Positions 1 to 6,134 of a stretch of 15,893 bases of DNA are shown piece by piece. How positions within the stretch are numbered: the first letter of the stretch is position 1; every line of letters begins with the position of its first letter. The stretch is from Chloroflexota bacterium. Its GTDB lineage: Bacteria > Chloroflexota > Dehalococcoidia > Lucifugimonadales > JADFKI01. The notes below the pieces were generated by a model, which saw only the letters and a list, made by a program, of their open reading frames with translations, was not told where the DNA came from and made no database searches. The position numbers were made by a program, and so were the translations under genes. The DNA lies in contig JADFKI010000053.1 in the NCBI GenBank assembly GCA_022565015.1, positions 1 through 15,893 on the forward strand. Reading direction: 5' to 3'.

Positions 1-227
1 TTCGCCGGATTTTTCGAGAGAGGAGCACGTCCTACGACTTCTGGATCGACAACGGCATCGCCCTGGTCGGAAGTCCGGACACGGTGATCAGGAAGATGCA
101 GGAGCAGCGCGACCTGATAGGGCACGACGTCTTCTGCGCGCAGCACGTGTTCGGCAGCATGTCGGCGAGTGTGGTCGAGAAGTCGATCAAGCTGTTCGGC
201 AAAGAGGTAATCCCCGCGTTCCCTTAG
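1..227 (+). CDS. LLM-class flavin-dependent oxidoreductase, C-terminal end (partial)
   Basis: Only the last 74 codons lie in the window; the reading phase begins at base 3 and ends at TAG 225-227. The translation has a Gly-Ser-Pro-Asp-Thr-Val stretch followed by a helix and ends in Lys-Glu-Val-Ile-Pro. This is the usual C-terminus of bacterial luciferase-like monooxygenases, where the conserved 'G(S/T)P(E/D)xV' turn precedes the last helix and a '(E/K)VIP' tail. The complete gene downstream has the same tail pattern (Gly-Ser-Pro-Glu-Thr-Val, then Glu-Val-Met-Pro), so the two are probably tandem paralogues of FMN-dependent TIM-barrel enzymes. Substrate cannot be told. The 78-nt gap to the next gene allows co-transcription. 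Confidence 0.75.
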   Translation, partial: RRIFRERSTSYDFWIDNGIALVGSPDTVIRKMQEQRDLIGHDVFCAQHVFGSMSASVVEKSIKLFGKEVIPAFP

Positions 228-290
228 GCTGTGGGCAGCCCAAAAATGAGGAACGCTGCGACGCCCGCAGTGAATAACGCGCCGCCTTGT

Positions 291-298
291 GGAGGGAG
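291..298 (+). promoter_or_regulatory. Shine-Dalgarno sequence supporting an ATT start at 306
   Basis: GGAGGGAG lies seven bases before ATT 306-308. This is one of the strongest ribosome binding sites in the window. Its spacing suits ATT 306 but is far too long (46 nt) for the GTG at 345. This decides the start of the LLM gene. Confidence 0.6.
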
Positions 299-305
299 CT
301 AAAAA

Positions 306-1439
306 ATTACGTTTCAGTTTGGCGTCTTTGACCATATAGAACCCGTGCCGGGGCTCGGCGTGGAGCAGATCTACCGGGAAAGACTGGTCCTGTTAGAGCG
401 GCTGGAGTCCGCCGGATTCTACGCATACCACCTTGCCGAGCATCACACGCCCGCCGTCCACAGCCTGGCTCCGTCTCAGAACGTCTTCTTGGGGGCGGCG
501 ACCCAACGCACGGAGAGGATCAAGCTGGCCCCATGCGTGTACGTCCTTCCGCTGCATCATCCCCTTCGGCTTATCGAAGAGATATGCATGGTCGACAACC
601 TTTGCAACGGCAGGATGGAGATCGGAGTCGGTCGAGGCGGCGTGCTCGAGGCCTTCTTCTGGGGACAGGACTCCGATGTGGAGGTAAACCAGGCCCGCTA
701 TATAGAGACGCTCGAGGTCGTCAAAGAGGGACTCAGCCACGATGAGCTGACCTACGAGGGCACGTTCTACAAATTCGATAGGCTGCCGATGCGCCTAAGG
801 CCGGTGCAGAGTCCCTATCCACCGTTCTGGTACATGCGGAACGTCGAGACCGCCGCCATCAACGGCATGAACACCATCATCGTGGGCACCCTGGACGGCT
901 TCAGGGCCAACGTCGAGCGTTATCACGAGCTCTGGGAGAAGCACCAGGGCAAGGGCGCACGTACGACCGCGGGAACAGAGCCCAAGATCGGGCTTGTCGT
1001 TCACCTTTACGTAGCGGATACCGATGAGGAGGCGGCGTCCGTCGCCAGGCCCGCGTGGGAGGAGTACCGCTGGAACCTTGGCACTCCGCGACGCCTTGAG
1101 GCGGAAAAGCGCGGGCTCGTTCAGTTCCTCGGAGATAACGCGAGGACCCGACCCGCGAACCTCCCTCCCCGCGAGGCTCGGCGTGACCTGGACGTCTCGC
1201 TGGAGAGCCTGGAGCGTCGGCAACGCGGGGCCCTGGGCGATGCCGGGGGAACGACCGGCGCCGGTTTTGGCGTACTGGCCGGTTCGCCGGAAACGGTCCG
1301 CGAGTACATGGACGACTACGTCAAGACCGGCGCCAACTACCTGGTCTGCTCATTTCAATGGGGGAACCTCACGCACGAGCAGGCGATGCGCTCCGTGGAG
1401 CTGTTCTCGACCGAGGTGATGCCGCACTACGTCGAGTGA
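306..1439 (+). CDS. LLM-class flavin-dependent oxidoreductase
   Basis: Predicted luciferase-like monooxygenase family enzyme: a TIM-barrel protein that uses reduced FMN to oxidise or cleave a small organic substrate in the cytoplasm. From the ATT start it has 377 residues, normal for the family. Visible hallmarks are the N-terminal Phe-Gly-Val-Phe-Asp-His strand (residues 5-10), Ala-Glu-His-His (44-47), Asn-Gly-Arg-x-Glu-x-Gly-Val-Gly-Arg-Gly (101-111) and Gly-Ser-Pro-Glu-Thr-Val near the end. The first common start codon in frame is GTG 345, but that would delete the first beta strand. The reading frame stays open with family-like sequence up to ATT 306, behind a well-spaced GGAGGGAG. Either ATT is the true start or a mutation or base-call error changed ATG. 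The gene follows a partial paralogue and converges with the VOC gene. Substrate unknown. Confidence 0.88.
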   Translation: MTFQFGVFDHIEPVPGLGVEQIYRERLVLLERLESAGFYAYHLAEHHTPAVHSLAPSQNVFLGAATQRTERIKLAPCVYVLPLHHPLRLIEEICMVDNLCNGRMEIGVGRGGVLEAFFWGQDSDVEVNQARYIETLEVVKEGLSHDELTYEGTFYKFDRLPMRLRPVQSPYPPFWYMRNVETAAINGMNTIIVGTLDGFRANVERYHELWEKHQGKGARTTAGTEPKIGLVVHLYVADTDEEAASVARPAWEEYRWNLGTPRRLEAEKRGLVQFLGDNARTRPANLPPREARRDLDVSLESLERRQRGALGDAGGTTGAGFGVLAGSPETVREYMDDYVKTGANYLVCSFQWGNLTHEQAMRSVELFSTEVMPHYVE

Positions 1440-1561
1440 TTTTCGCGTGTATGCAGACGTCCACACTCGAGCCGCGCGTGGGGGAAAGCGGCGACTTTAA
1501 TCTAAGGTAGAGTAGGTGTGCGTTTCATGAAAGGCAACGCGGCGCACGATGATCTGGTCCC

Positions 1562-2131
1562 CTAGGACCTCATTCTCGAGTCCGTGCCTCGATGGTACCT
1601 GTCGGCCGTCGTCTCAGGGTCCCAGTCGTCCGGGACCTTGGTCGCCCAGGGCGGAATTGGGTCGTCAAAGGAAAAGATGAAATCCCTGTCTCCACGCCCA
1701 CGATCGAACAGCTCCCTGGATGTGGGATACTCGTAATAGATCTCCAGACCGTTGCCGTCCGGGTCCGTGAAGTACATGCTGCGCTGATTCGCATGCTCGA
1801 TCAGGCGGTCGACCGCGACTCCGTGGTCCTTCAGGTGATCATAGGCGTCCCTCATGTCCTCGAAGCTGTCGACCTTGATCGCGATGTGAACGAAGCCGAC
1901 GCCGTTGCTGCCGGGGGGTGGAAGGGCGGTTTCGGGGTCTTCGACGCCAACCAGGTCAAGTGAGTGGCCGTCAGTGCTTTGAGCGGATGACAGGCGCATG
2001 AAGCACCCGCCGTGGTCCGGGTCTTCCTCAACGATGTCAAAGCCCAAAACCTCAGTGTAGAATTTCCTTGCGGACTCCATGTCCTTGACCCTGAGCGCCG
2101 CGTGGCCGATTCTCGAAAGTTTAATCGCCAT
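1562..2131 (-). CDS. VOC-family (glyoxalase/extradiol dioxygenase-like) metalloprotein
   Basis: A 189-residue protein with two beta-alpha-beta-beta-beta halves typical of the vicinal oxygen chelate superfamily. The first begins Ile-Gly-His-Ala-Ala-Leu-Arg-Val (His10) with Phe-Tyr-x-x-Val-Leu-Gly-Phe at 24-31. The second carries Val-His-Ile-Ala (His82) and Gly-Leu-Glu-Ile-Tyr-Tyr-Glu-Tyr (Glu130). His10, His82 and Glu130 match the 2-His-1-Glu metal set of extradiol dioxygenases and related lyases. The Asp-Pro-Asp-Gly-Asn-Gly turn before Glu130 is also classic. The C-terminal tail of about 45 residues is rich in Asp, Arg and Trp and is longer than in minimal VOC proteins. GAGGAAG at 2137-2143 (read on the minus strand) is the ribosome site. 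Reaction uncertain: a ring-cleaving dioxygenase, glyoxalase or other lyase are all possible. Confidence 0.85.
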   Translation of the reverse strand: MAIKLSRIGHAALRVKDMESARKFYTEVLGFDIVEEDPDHGGCFMRLSSAQSTDGHSLDLVGVEDPETALPPPGSNGVGFVHIAIKVDSFEDMRDAYDHLKDHGVAVDRLIEHANQRSMYFTDPDGNGLEIYYEYPTSRELFDRGRGDRDFIFSFDDPIPPWATKVPDDWDPETTADRYHRGTDSRMRS

Positions 2132-2185
2132 TTCACTTCCTCAGTTGAATTCTGGTGTATCGCAATAGGGGATCGACAACTGAAG

Positions 2186-2214
2186 ATGGTATTATCCCCT
2201 CCGTAAGATGTCAA
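2186..2214 (-). promoter_or_regulatory. Putative sigma70-type promoter for the VOC gene
   Basis: On the minus strand a perfect TTGACA (bases 2214-2209) is followed after 17 bp by TACCAT (2191-2186; four of six matches to TATAAT). A closer -10 match, GATAAT (2196-2191), sits only 12 bp away. Transcription would start near 2178, giving a leader of roughly 47 nt before the ATG at 2131. The inserted element ends about 20 bp upstream of the -35 box. This is pattern matching only. Confidence 0.4.
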
Positions 2215-2234
2215 ACGAGGACATCGATTGGTTA

Positions 2235-2250
2235 GAGCCTATCCGAAAAC
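2235..2250 (+). repeat. Left terminal inverted repeat of the MITE-like element
   Basis: GAGCCTATCCGAAAAC; it pairs with 2430-2445 with a single mismatch at its third base. Confidence 0.75.
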
Positions 2251-2261
2251 TGTCACGAATG

Positions 2262-2301
2262 GTTCGACAAGCTCACCACGAACGGACAATCTTCCGTTCG
2301 T
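2262..2301. repeat. Hairpin with a dispersed-repeat-like sequence
   Basis: ACGAACGGA (2278-2286) and TCCGTTCGT (2293-2301) form a perfect 9-bp stem with a 6-nt loop. The left arm overlaps a stretch starting GTTCGACAAGCTCACC at 2262. From memory this resembles a short repeat dispersed through many uncultured bacterial genomes. GTTCG (2262-2266) can also pair with CGAAC (2279-2283), so two competing hairpins are possible. Confidence 0.55.
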
Positions 2302-2305
2302 CCTG

Positions 2306-2370
2306 TCCGACTCCTAGGAGTGTATATCTCCGGACTCTCCGACTCCTATGAGGAATATCTTCGGAGTCGG
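2306..2370. repeat. Imperfect ~32-bp tandem repeat with internal hairpin
   Basis: Two copies, 2306-2337 and 2338-2370, each begin TCCGACTCCTA and continue with GAG, TATCT and CGGA blocks in the same order. In the second copy TCCGACTCC (2338-2346) is fully complementary to GGAGTCGGA (2363-2371), making a 9-bp stem with a 16-nt loop. The first copy has lost most of that pairing. The repeat lies wholly inside the MITE-like element. Confidence 0.6.
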
Positions 2371-2429
2371 ATCCATCGGACCGCCGCTGCGGAGGGCACT
2401 GTCGTAGGACCGTATAACGTCAAATTAAG

Positions 2430-2445
2430 GTTTTCGGATAGGGTC
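2430..2445 (-). repeat. Right terminal inverted repeat of the MITE-like element
   Basis: GTTTTCGGATAGGGTC on the plus strand; the inverse of the left end except for one base. Confidence 0.75.
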
Positions 2446-2596
2446 TTATTAGGCATGATCCGAAATCTGATTGCCTGCCAGAGCTCATGCACGACCCCAG
2501 TGTATGTTACACGGTGCCCTCTCGGAGATGTCTCGTTGGCAAGGCGGCCTTGCGGTCATGCGATACCCAACACCTACGAACGGATAGGAGAACAGA

Positions 2597-3025
2597 ATGG
2601 CGAAGAAGATCGAGGTCATACACACAAGAGGGGCCGACACGTCCATGAACCTTCCCTACGCACCGGCGATAAAGGCCACTGGCGGGTCCCTGCTGTTTCT
2701 CGCGGGAGTGACCGCCGCCAACCCTTACCACCATCATCCGCATATAGAGTCGGAGTTTGACGACATCCCGGAAGACGCGGCGGAGCAGGCCCGCATGGCT
2801 TTGGAGAACGTGAAAAAGGCCCTGGACGCGTGCGACGCCACGTTCAGCGACATCGTCCAGGTGACTCGCTATCTTACCGACATCAATGAGCAGGACCAGC
2901 TCAACGACGTCTGGTGGGCGTATTTCGGCGATCATCGCCCAGGTACGGCAACCATCGAGGTTACGCGGCTCGCCGCACATCCAAAGCTGAAGGTGGAGCT
3001 TTCCGCAATCGCCCTCGTCGATTGA
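2597..3025 (+). CDS. RidA/YjgF/UK114-family protein
   Basis: A 142-residue member of the Rid family, cytoplasmic trimers that hydrolyse reactive enamine/imine intermediates or act in catabolic deamination. Family marks are Leu-Phe-Leu-Ala-Gly-Val-Thr (33-39), a helix with Gln-Ala-Arg-x-Ala-Leu-Glu-Asn-Val (64-72), Ile-Val-Gln-Val-Thr-Arg-Tyr-Leu-Thr-Asp (86-95) and Thr-Ile-Glu-Val-Thr-Arg-Leu (119-125). Arg124 aligns with the catalytic Arg105 of RidA and Glu136 sits in the usual Val-Glu-Leu-x-Ala-Ile-Ala end. His45-His47 and His49 form an unusual His-rich loop. AGGAG (2586-2590) lies six bases before the ATG. A weak promoter candidate is TTGGCA (2536-2541) with TGCGAT 17 bp on. With LLM and VOC genes nearby it may belong to a ring-degradation subfamily, but that is inference. 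Confidence 0.88.
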   Translation: MAKKIEVIHTRGADTSMNLPYAPAIKATGGSLLFLAGVTAANPYHHHPHIESEFDDIPEDAAEQARMALENVKKALDACDATFSDIVQVTRYLTDINEQDQLNDVWWAYFGDHRPGTATIEVTRLAAHPKLKVELSAIALVD

Positions 3026-3825
3026 GGTTCCGGCGACGCCCGCCCCGCGTATGCGTCGAGCGCGAGATAAGTGCTCCATCCGGCTTGAGGCGTGTTGGCG
3101 ACAGATAGTCGCGCCCCATTGAGATAGCTATGGCCCGACGCCGGTCCGCAAGGACGCATGCGATAGCCCACACACAGACCTGCTCGTGATAAATGTCTGA
3201 ATTGTCGGGCCTCCCACGGCTTCCAAGCCAAAAGGACTAGGCCGCCCGGCTCCTCGAAGGGCTCCGAATGGACTACCAGTTTCCGGCTCTCCGGCCAATG
3301 AGTCACGTACGGATTCATATACACCAGTCGGGGCGGCCGGCGGCCTGCGCCCGCCTCTGAGCATTGGCCCCGTTGGCACTAGAGGCCGACGAGGCGTTGT
3401 TCTCCTAAGTCAAAACGGTCCTCTTTCCCCTCGACGTGAGAGCTGAGCAAGATTTGACGTCGCCCTGTGAGCCCGCCATCGCATATGGCGTTCGCCGGCG
3501 CGTCCCACGAACCGAGAGCCCCACCCGCGAGATTTTCCATAAGCAAGATTACTTAGTTCGTGTTATCCGCTGCCGTAGGTTTGTATCTGACGAAAGTACC
3601 GACAAATCGAATAATCTAGTGACAGAAGAGTGAATTATCCACGGATTCAAAATACGGGACGAATGCAGGACAGCGTTTCTAAGCGTTGTCGTCGGACGGC
3701 TATTGGACGGACGTGAAGGCTACTCGTGGTGCTTTGCCCTCTATTTTGGGGTAACTCGATTCTGGAAAACAATGCCGTAGGAATGTGTCAATTAAGCTGA
3801 AGACCAGAAATTTGGGACGAGGCTC
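3026..3825. other. Long intergenic region without a supported gene
   Basis: I see no credible protein or RNA gene in these 800 bp. Short open frames exist on both strands (for example 3128-3379 minus and 3436-3633 plus), but they lack ribosome sites and recognisable sequence. A GC-rich palindromic core, GGCCGGCGGCC, sits near 3336. From about 3530 the sequence becomes visibly more AT-rich up to the glycosyltransferase gene, which suits a promoter and leader for the biosynthetic cluster. I could not place convincing -35/-10 boxes. Confidence 0.5.
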
Positions 3826-5109
3826 GTGGCGGTTCAGACACTGACAGCGGAAAAGAACAACGGCAAGCATGGCATGGCCCGAAAGATCCGTGTTCTGTTT
3901 ACGAACACGTCGGAATTCTTTGGCTCTCCGATGCAGGTCCATTTTCAGATATTGAAGCATCTGGACCCCGACCGCTTCGATCTTTTCGTTGCGACTAACA
4001 GCTTGGGGGATTCCGCTGCCAAATTCGCCCGGCTCGAGCACGTGTGCATCAGCAAGTTCTACCTGGGCAGGGCCTACTTCAACGGCTTCGGAGTGCTGAG
4101 CCGCGCGGTCCAGGCCCTGTCGCACGTCCCGGCCCTGGTCAGCATTCTAAGGCTCCTCTGGTTCATCAGGCGGGGGCGAATCGACATTATTCACTCCACG
4201 TCCGAGCCTCGCGCCGTAATCCTCGCCCTCATATTGTCGTGCTTGAGTCGGTCAAAGCTGGTGATATACGCTCACGTCTGGAACCTGGACCGCAACATGC
4301 CCAGGAGGCTGGGCGTAGCGTGGGCGCTTCGTCGTGCCGACGCCGTCATCGCCAATTCCGACTACATAAGGTCGAGGTTCGTAGAATTCGGACTGGACCC
4401 TGCCAAGACGTGGACCGTCAGACCTGTCGTCGATCTGGACGCGTTTCACCCCGCCGTCGATGGGTCGCGCATCCGTCGCGAGTTTGGCATCGAGTCCGGG
4501 ACTCCTCTGATAGTAGCTGTCGGCAGGATCACGGAGGAGAAGGGGCAGCAGCAACTGCTGGACGCTCTGGTTTCAGTGAAAAGGACGGTTCCCGATATCA
4601 AGGCGCTCATCGTCGGCTGGACCGATCCTGCCAGACTGCCCGACGGAAGGACATACGTGGAGCAGTTGAGGGATTACTGCTCTCGACACGACCTGACCGA
4701 TACTGTGATTTTTGCCGCGCCGAGGACCGACATACCTGAGGTCAACGCCGCCGCTGATATCGTCGTCTCCGCACTGGCCGAGGACGAGGCCTTCGGGCTC
4801 GTGGCACTGGAAGCCATGGCCTCCGGCAAGCCTGTCATCGGTTTCGGGTCTCGTGCGATATCCGAGATCGTCACGGATGGTACCGGCATTCTCGTGACGC
4901 GCGGCAATGCCGAACAGCTAGCGGAAAGCATCGTTTCCCTGGTCAAGTGTCCCAAGCTACGCAGCGCCCTTAGCGAGAGGGCTCGCCAATGGGTGGAGCA
5001 GAGATTCAACGAAGGAAGAATGGCCGAGGAGATCCGTGAGGTGTACGAGTCTCTCATGCATCCTGCGTCCTTCGGCGACCGCGACTCCGATGCGCTCAAC
5101 GAATTCTAG
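3826..5109 (+). CDS. GT4-family glycosyltransferase
   Basis: A 427-residue GT-B fold transferase that probably adds a sugar from a nucleotide donor to a lipid-linked surface glycan on the cytoplasmic side of the membrane. The C-terminal Rossmann half begins Ile-Val-Ala-Val-Gly-Arg (229-234) with Glu-Lys-Gly (238-240). The GT4 donor-binding motif is Glu-Ala-Phe-Gly-Leu-Val-Ala-Leu-Glu (Glu321 and Glu329), followed by Ala-x-Gly-Lys-Pro-Val-Ile. The N-terminal half starts with Ile-Arg-Val-Leu-Phe-Thr-Asn-Thr; the acceptor side lacks the common Gly-Gly-Ala-Glu loop. The chosen start is GTG 3826, five bases after GAGG. ATG 3874 is an alternative that removes a 16-residue hydrophilic leader. It is the first gene of the plus-strand glycan/NRPS cluster and is 62 nt from the deacetylase. 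Sugar specificity unknown. Confidence 0.88.
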   Translation: MAVQTLTAEKNNGKHGMARKIRVLFTNTSEFFGSPMQVHFQILKHLDPDRFDLFVATNSLGDSAAKFARLEHVCISKFYLGRAYFNGFGVLSRAVQALSHVPALVSILRLLWFIRRGRIDIIHSTSEPRAVILALILSCLSRSKLVIYAHVWNLDRNMPRRLGVAWALRRADAVIANSDYIRSRFVEFGLDPAKTWTVRPVVDLDAFHPAVDGSRIRREFGIESGTPLIVAVGRITEEKGQQQLLDALVSVKRTVPDIKALIVGWTDPARLPDGRTYVEQLRDYCSRHDLTDTVIFAAPRTDIPEVNAAADIVVSALAEDEAFGLVALEAMASGKPVIGFGSRAISEIVTDGTGILVTRGNAEQLAESIVSLVKCPKLRSALSERARQWVEQRFNEGRMAEEIREVYESLMHPASFGDRDSDALNEF

Positions 5110-5171
5110 CGGCTCCCGCCGACTGATCCGTGAGCCGGACCCCGTAGTAACGCGAAAGGTAAAGTGACGAG

Positions 5172-5672
5172 TTGCAAGCCAGTCTGAAAAACGCTGTTCA
5201 GGACCGGAGGGTCCCGTGGCTTCCGATCCTCATGTATCACCGCGTGGTCGATCGGGTGGACGCACCAGACCCCTATCGTCTCTGCGTCACCGCCTCCGAG
5301 TTCGAGGCCCACATGAAGTACCTGTGCGATCGGCGGTTCCAGGTTATCTCGGTCGAAGATGTGGCGCGTGCGACGGCCGACGGTGAATGGCCCTGGGCCA
5401 AGCCCGTGGTCATCACGTTCGACGACGGGTACATGGATAACTACACGCATGCCTTCCCGGTTTTGAAGAAGTACGGGCTCAAGGCCTCCATCATGTTGGT
5501 GACCTCCAATATCGGAGGGACCAATGAGTGGGACCGAGACTCGGACACGATTGCCAGCCCGCTTCTGGGAACGGACGAAATCCGGGAGATGGCGCGACAC
5601 GGGATCACATACGGCTCTCACACCCTGACACACAGAGCCCTGACCGGGCTGGACGATACCGAGGTGTGGTAG
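5172..5672 (+). CDS. Polysaccharide deacetylase (CE4/NodB), N-terminal part ending at an in-frame TAG
   Basis: NodB-type metal-dependent deacetylase, expected to remove acetyl groups from an amino sugar. From TTG 5172 (AAAGG upstream, the only common start before the first strand) the protein shows Pro-Ile-Leu-Met-Tyr-His-Arg-Val (18-25), the Thr-Phe-Asp-Asp-Gly-Tyr motif (82-87, catalytic and metal Asp84/Asp85) and Ser-His-Thr-Leu-Thr-His (149-154, the HxxxH metal pair His150/His154). Translation stops at TAG 5670-5672 after Glu-Val-Trp, in the middle of the helix following HxxxH. The same frame continues at once with matching family sequence (next entry). The 166-residue product would lack the remaining barrel strands and is unlikely to be stable. 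This is a pseudogene, a readthrough gene or a base error. Confidence 0.8.
   Translation: MQASLKNAVQDRRVPWLPILMYHRVVDRVDAPDPYRLCVTASEFEAHMKYLCDRRFQVISVEDVARATADGEWPWAKPVVITFDDGYMDNYTHAFPVLKKYGLKASIMLVTSNIGGTNEWDRDSDTIASPLLGTDEIREMARHGITYGSHTLTHRALTGLDDTEVW
5670..5672 (+). other. Premature in-frame amber codon within the deacetylase
   Basis: TAG replaces one sense codon between Glu-Val-Trp and Glu-Leu-Val-Glu-Ser-Lys; both sides read in the same frame as one family-like helix. A single change from CAG (Gln), GAG or TGG would restore the gene. TAG also ends the glycosyltransferase at 5107-5109, so the amber codon is not generally reassigned here. Confidence 0.8.
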
Positions 5673-5678
5673 GAGCTT

Positions 5679-5975
5679 GTGGAGTCCAAGTCGGCCCTGG
5701 AGGCGTTGACCGGGTCCGAAATCAACGTCTTCTGCTATCCCTACGGCCAATCGACCCCGATGCTACACGATATGGTAATGCAGGCCGGTTATTCCGCCGC
5801 CATCGGCATCGAGCAAGAGGAGCATACGCTCTTCAATCTGAGTCGCGTCAACTCTGCCAGGACGAAAAACAGCTCGCTTCTGTGGCGACTCAAGGTTTCG
5901 GGTGTCTACTATCGGCTCCTGGGGAATCGAGCGTCGCGGCGGTTGATCGGCTATGTCAGAGGCGGCAGCTATTAG
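5679..5975 (+). pseudogene. Polysaccharide deacetylase (CE4/NodB), C-terminal part
   Basis: Continuation of the deacetylase in the same frame after the amber codon. GTG 5679 is the first possible restart, but no ribosome site precedes it. It contains the third NodB motif as Cys-Tyr-Pro-Tyr-Gly (188-192 in joined numbering) and Leu-Ser-Arg-Val-Asn (near 224-228), matching the C-terminal barrel strands of CE4 enzymes. Joined length would be 267 positions including the stop, normal for a compact CE4 protein. There is no signal peptide in the joined protein, so it would act in the cytoplasm unless exported otherwise. A 159-nt gap without visible genes follows before the flippase. Confidence 0.7.
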
Positions 5976-6134
5976 CAGCTGCGTTCTTCGGCCGGCGATT
6001 CTCCGCCCACCGATCTTGAATCGTTGACAAGAGAAAAGGCAATCGGCCTCGCAAAACTACCAGCGACCGGCGCGTCGGCAACAGGCTAGCGGGCCTAGAA
6101 AGGATTTCAGGAGATACCTGCATCGACACATAAC

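Larger units (their letters stand above)
2235..2445. mobile_element. MITE-like non-coding insertion with terminal inverted repeats and TTA target duplication
   Basis: The 211-bp segment begins GAGCCTATCCGAAAAC and ends with the inverse of GACCCTATCCGAAAAC, so 15 of 16 terminal bases are inverted repeats. It is flanked directly by TTA at 2232-2234 and TTA at 2446-2448. A 3-bp TNA duplication and ends beginning with GA fit IS5-family elements of the IS1031 group (established knowledge). No plausible transposase is inside, so it would depend on an enzyme encoded elsewhere. It sits in the intergenic region between the divergent VOC and RidA genes. The interior carries hairpins and a 32-bp tandem repeat, listed separately. 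Confidence 0.75.

Noticed and set aside
226..241. GGCTG-TGGG-CAGCC hairpin followed by CAAAAA just after the first LLM gene
   Set aside because: Stem of only five pairs and no T-run on the coding strand, so not a convincing terminator.
1556..1569. GGTCC-CCTA-GGACC hairpin between the convergent LLM and VOC genes
   Set aside because: A five-pair stem without a T-run on either strand overlaps the VOC stop codon; too weak to call a terminator.
2500..2512. GTGTA-TGT-TACAC palindrome upstream of the RidA gene
   Set aside because: Could be an operator, but such short palindromes are common by chance and no regulator is encoded nearby.
2320..2760. Open frame of 146 codons on the plus strand
   Set aside because: It runs across the MITE-like element and into the RidA gene in another frame, with no ribosome site or familiar sequence.
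3128..3379. Minus-strand open frames in the 800-bp gap (including 2932-3324)
   Set aside because: Overlapping Pro/Gly/Arg-rich frames typical of GC-rich chance ORFs; no motif and no ribosome site.
3436..3633. 65-codon plus-strand open frame
   Set aside because: Charged, low-complexity composition, no ribosome site, no recognisable domain.
5670..5672. Reassignment of TAG as a sense codon
   Set aside because: TAG also ends the glycosyltransferase and the first LLM gene at natural positions, so a general code change is not supported.
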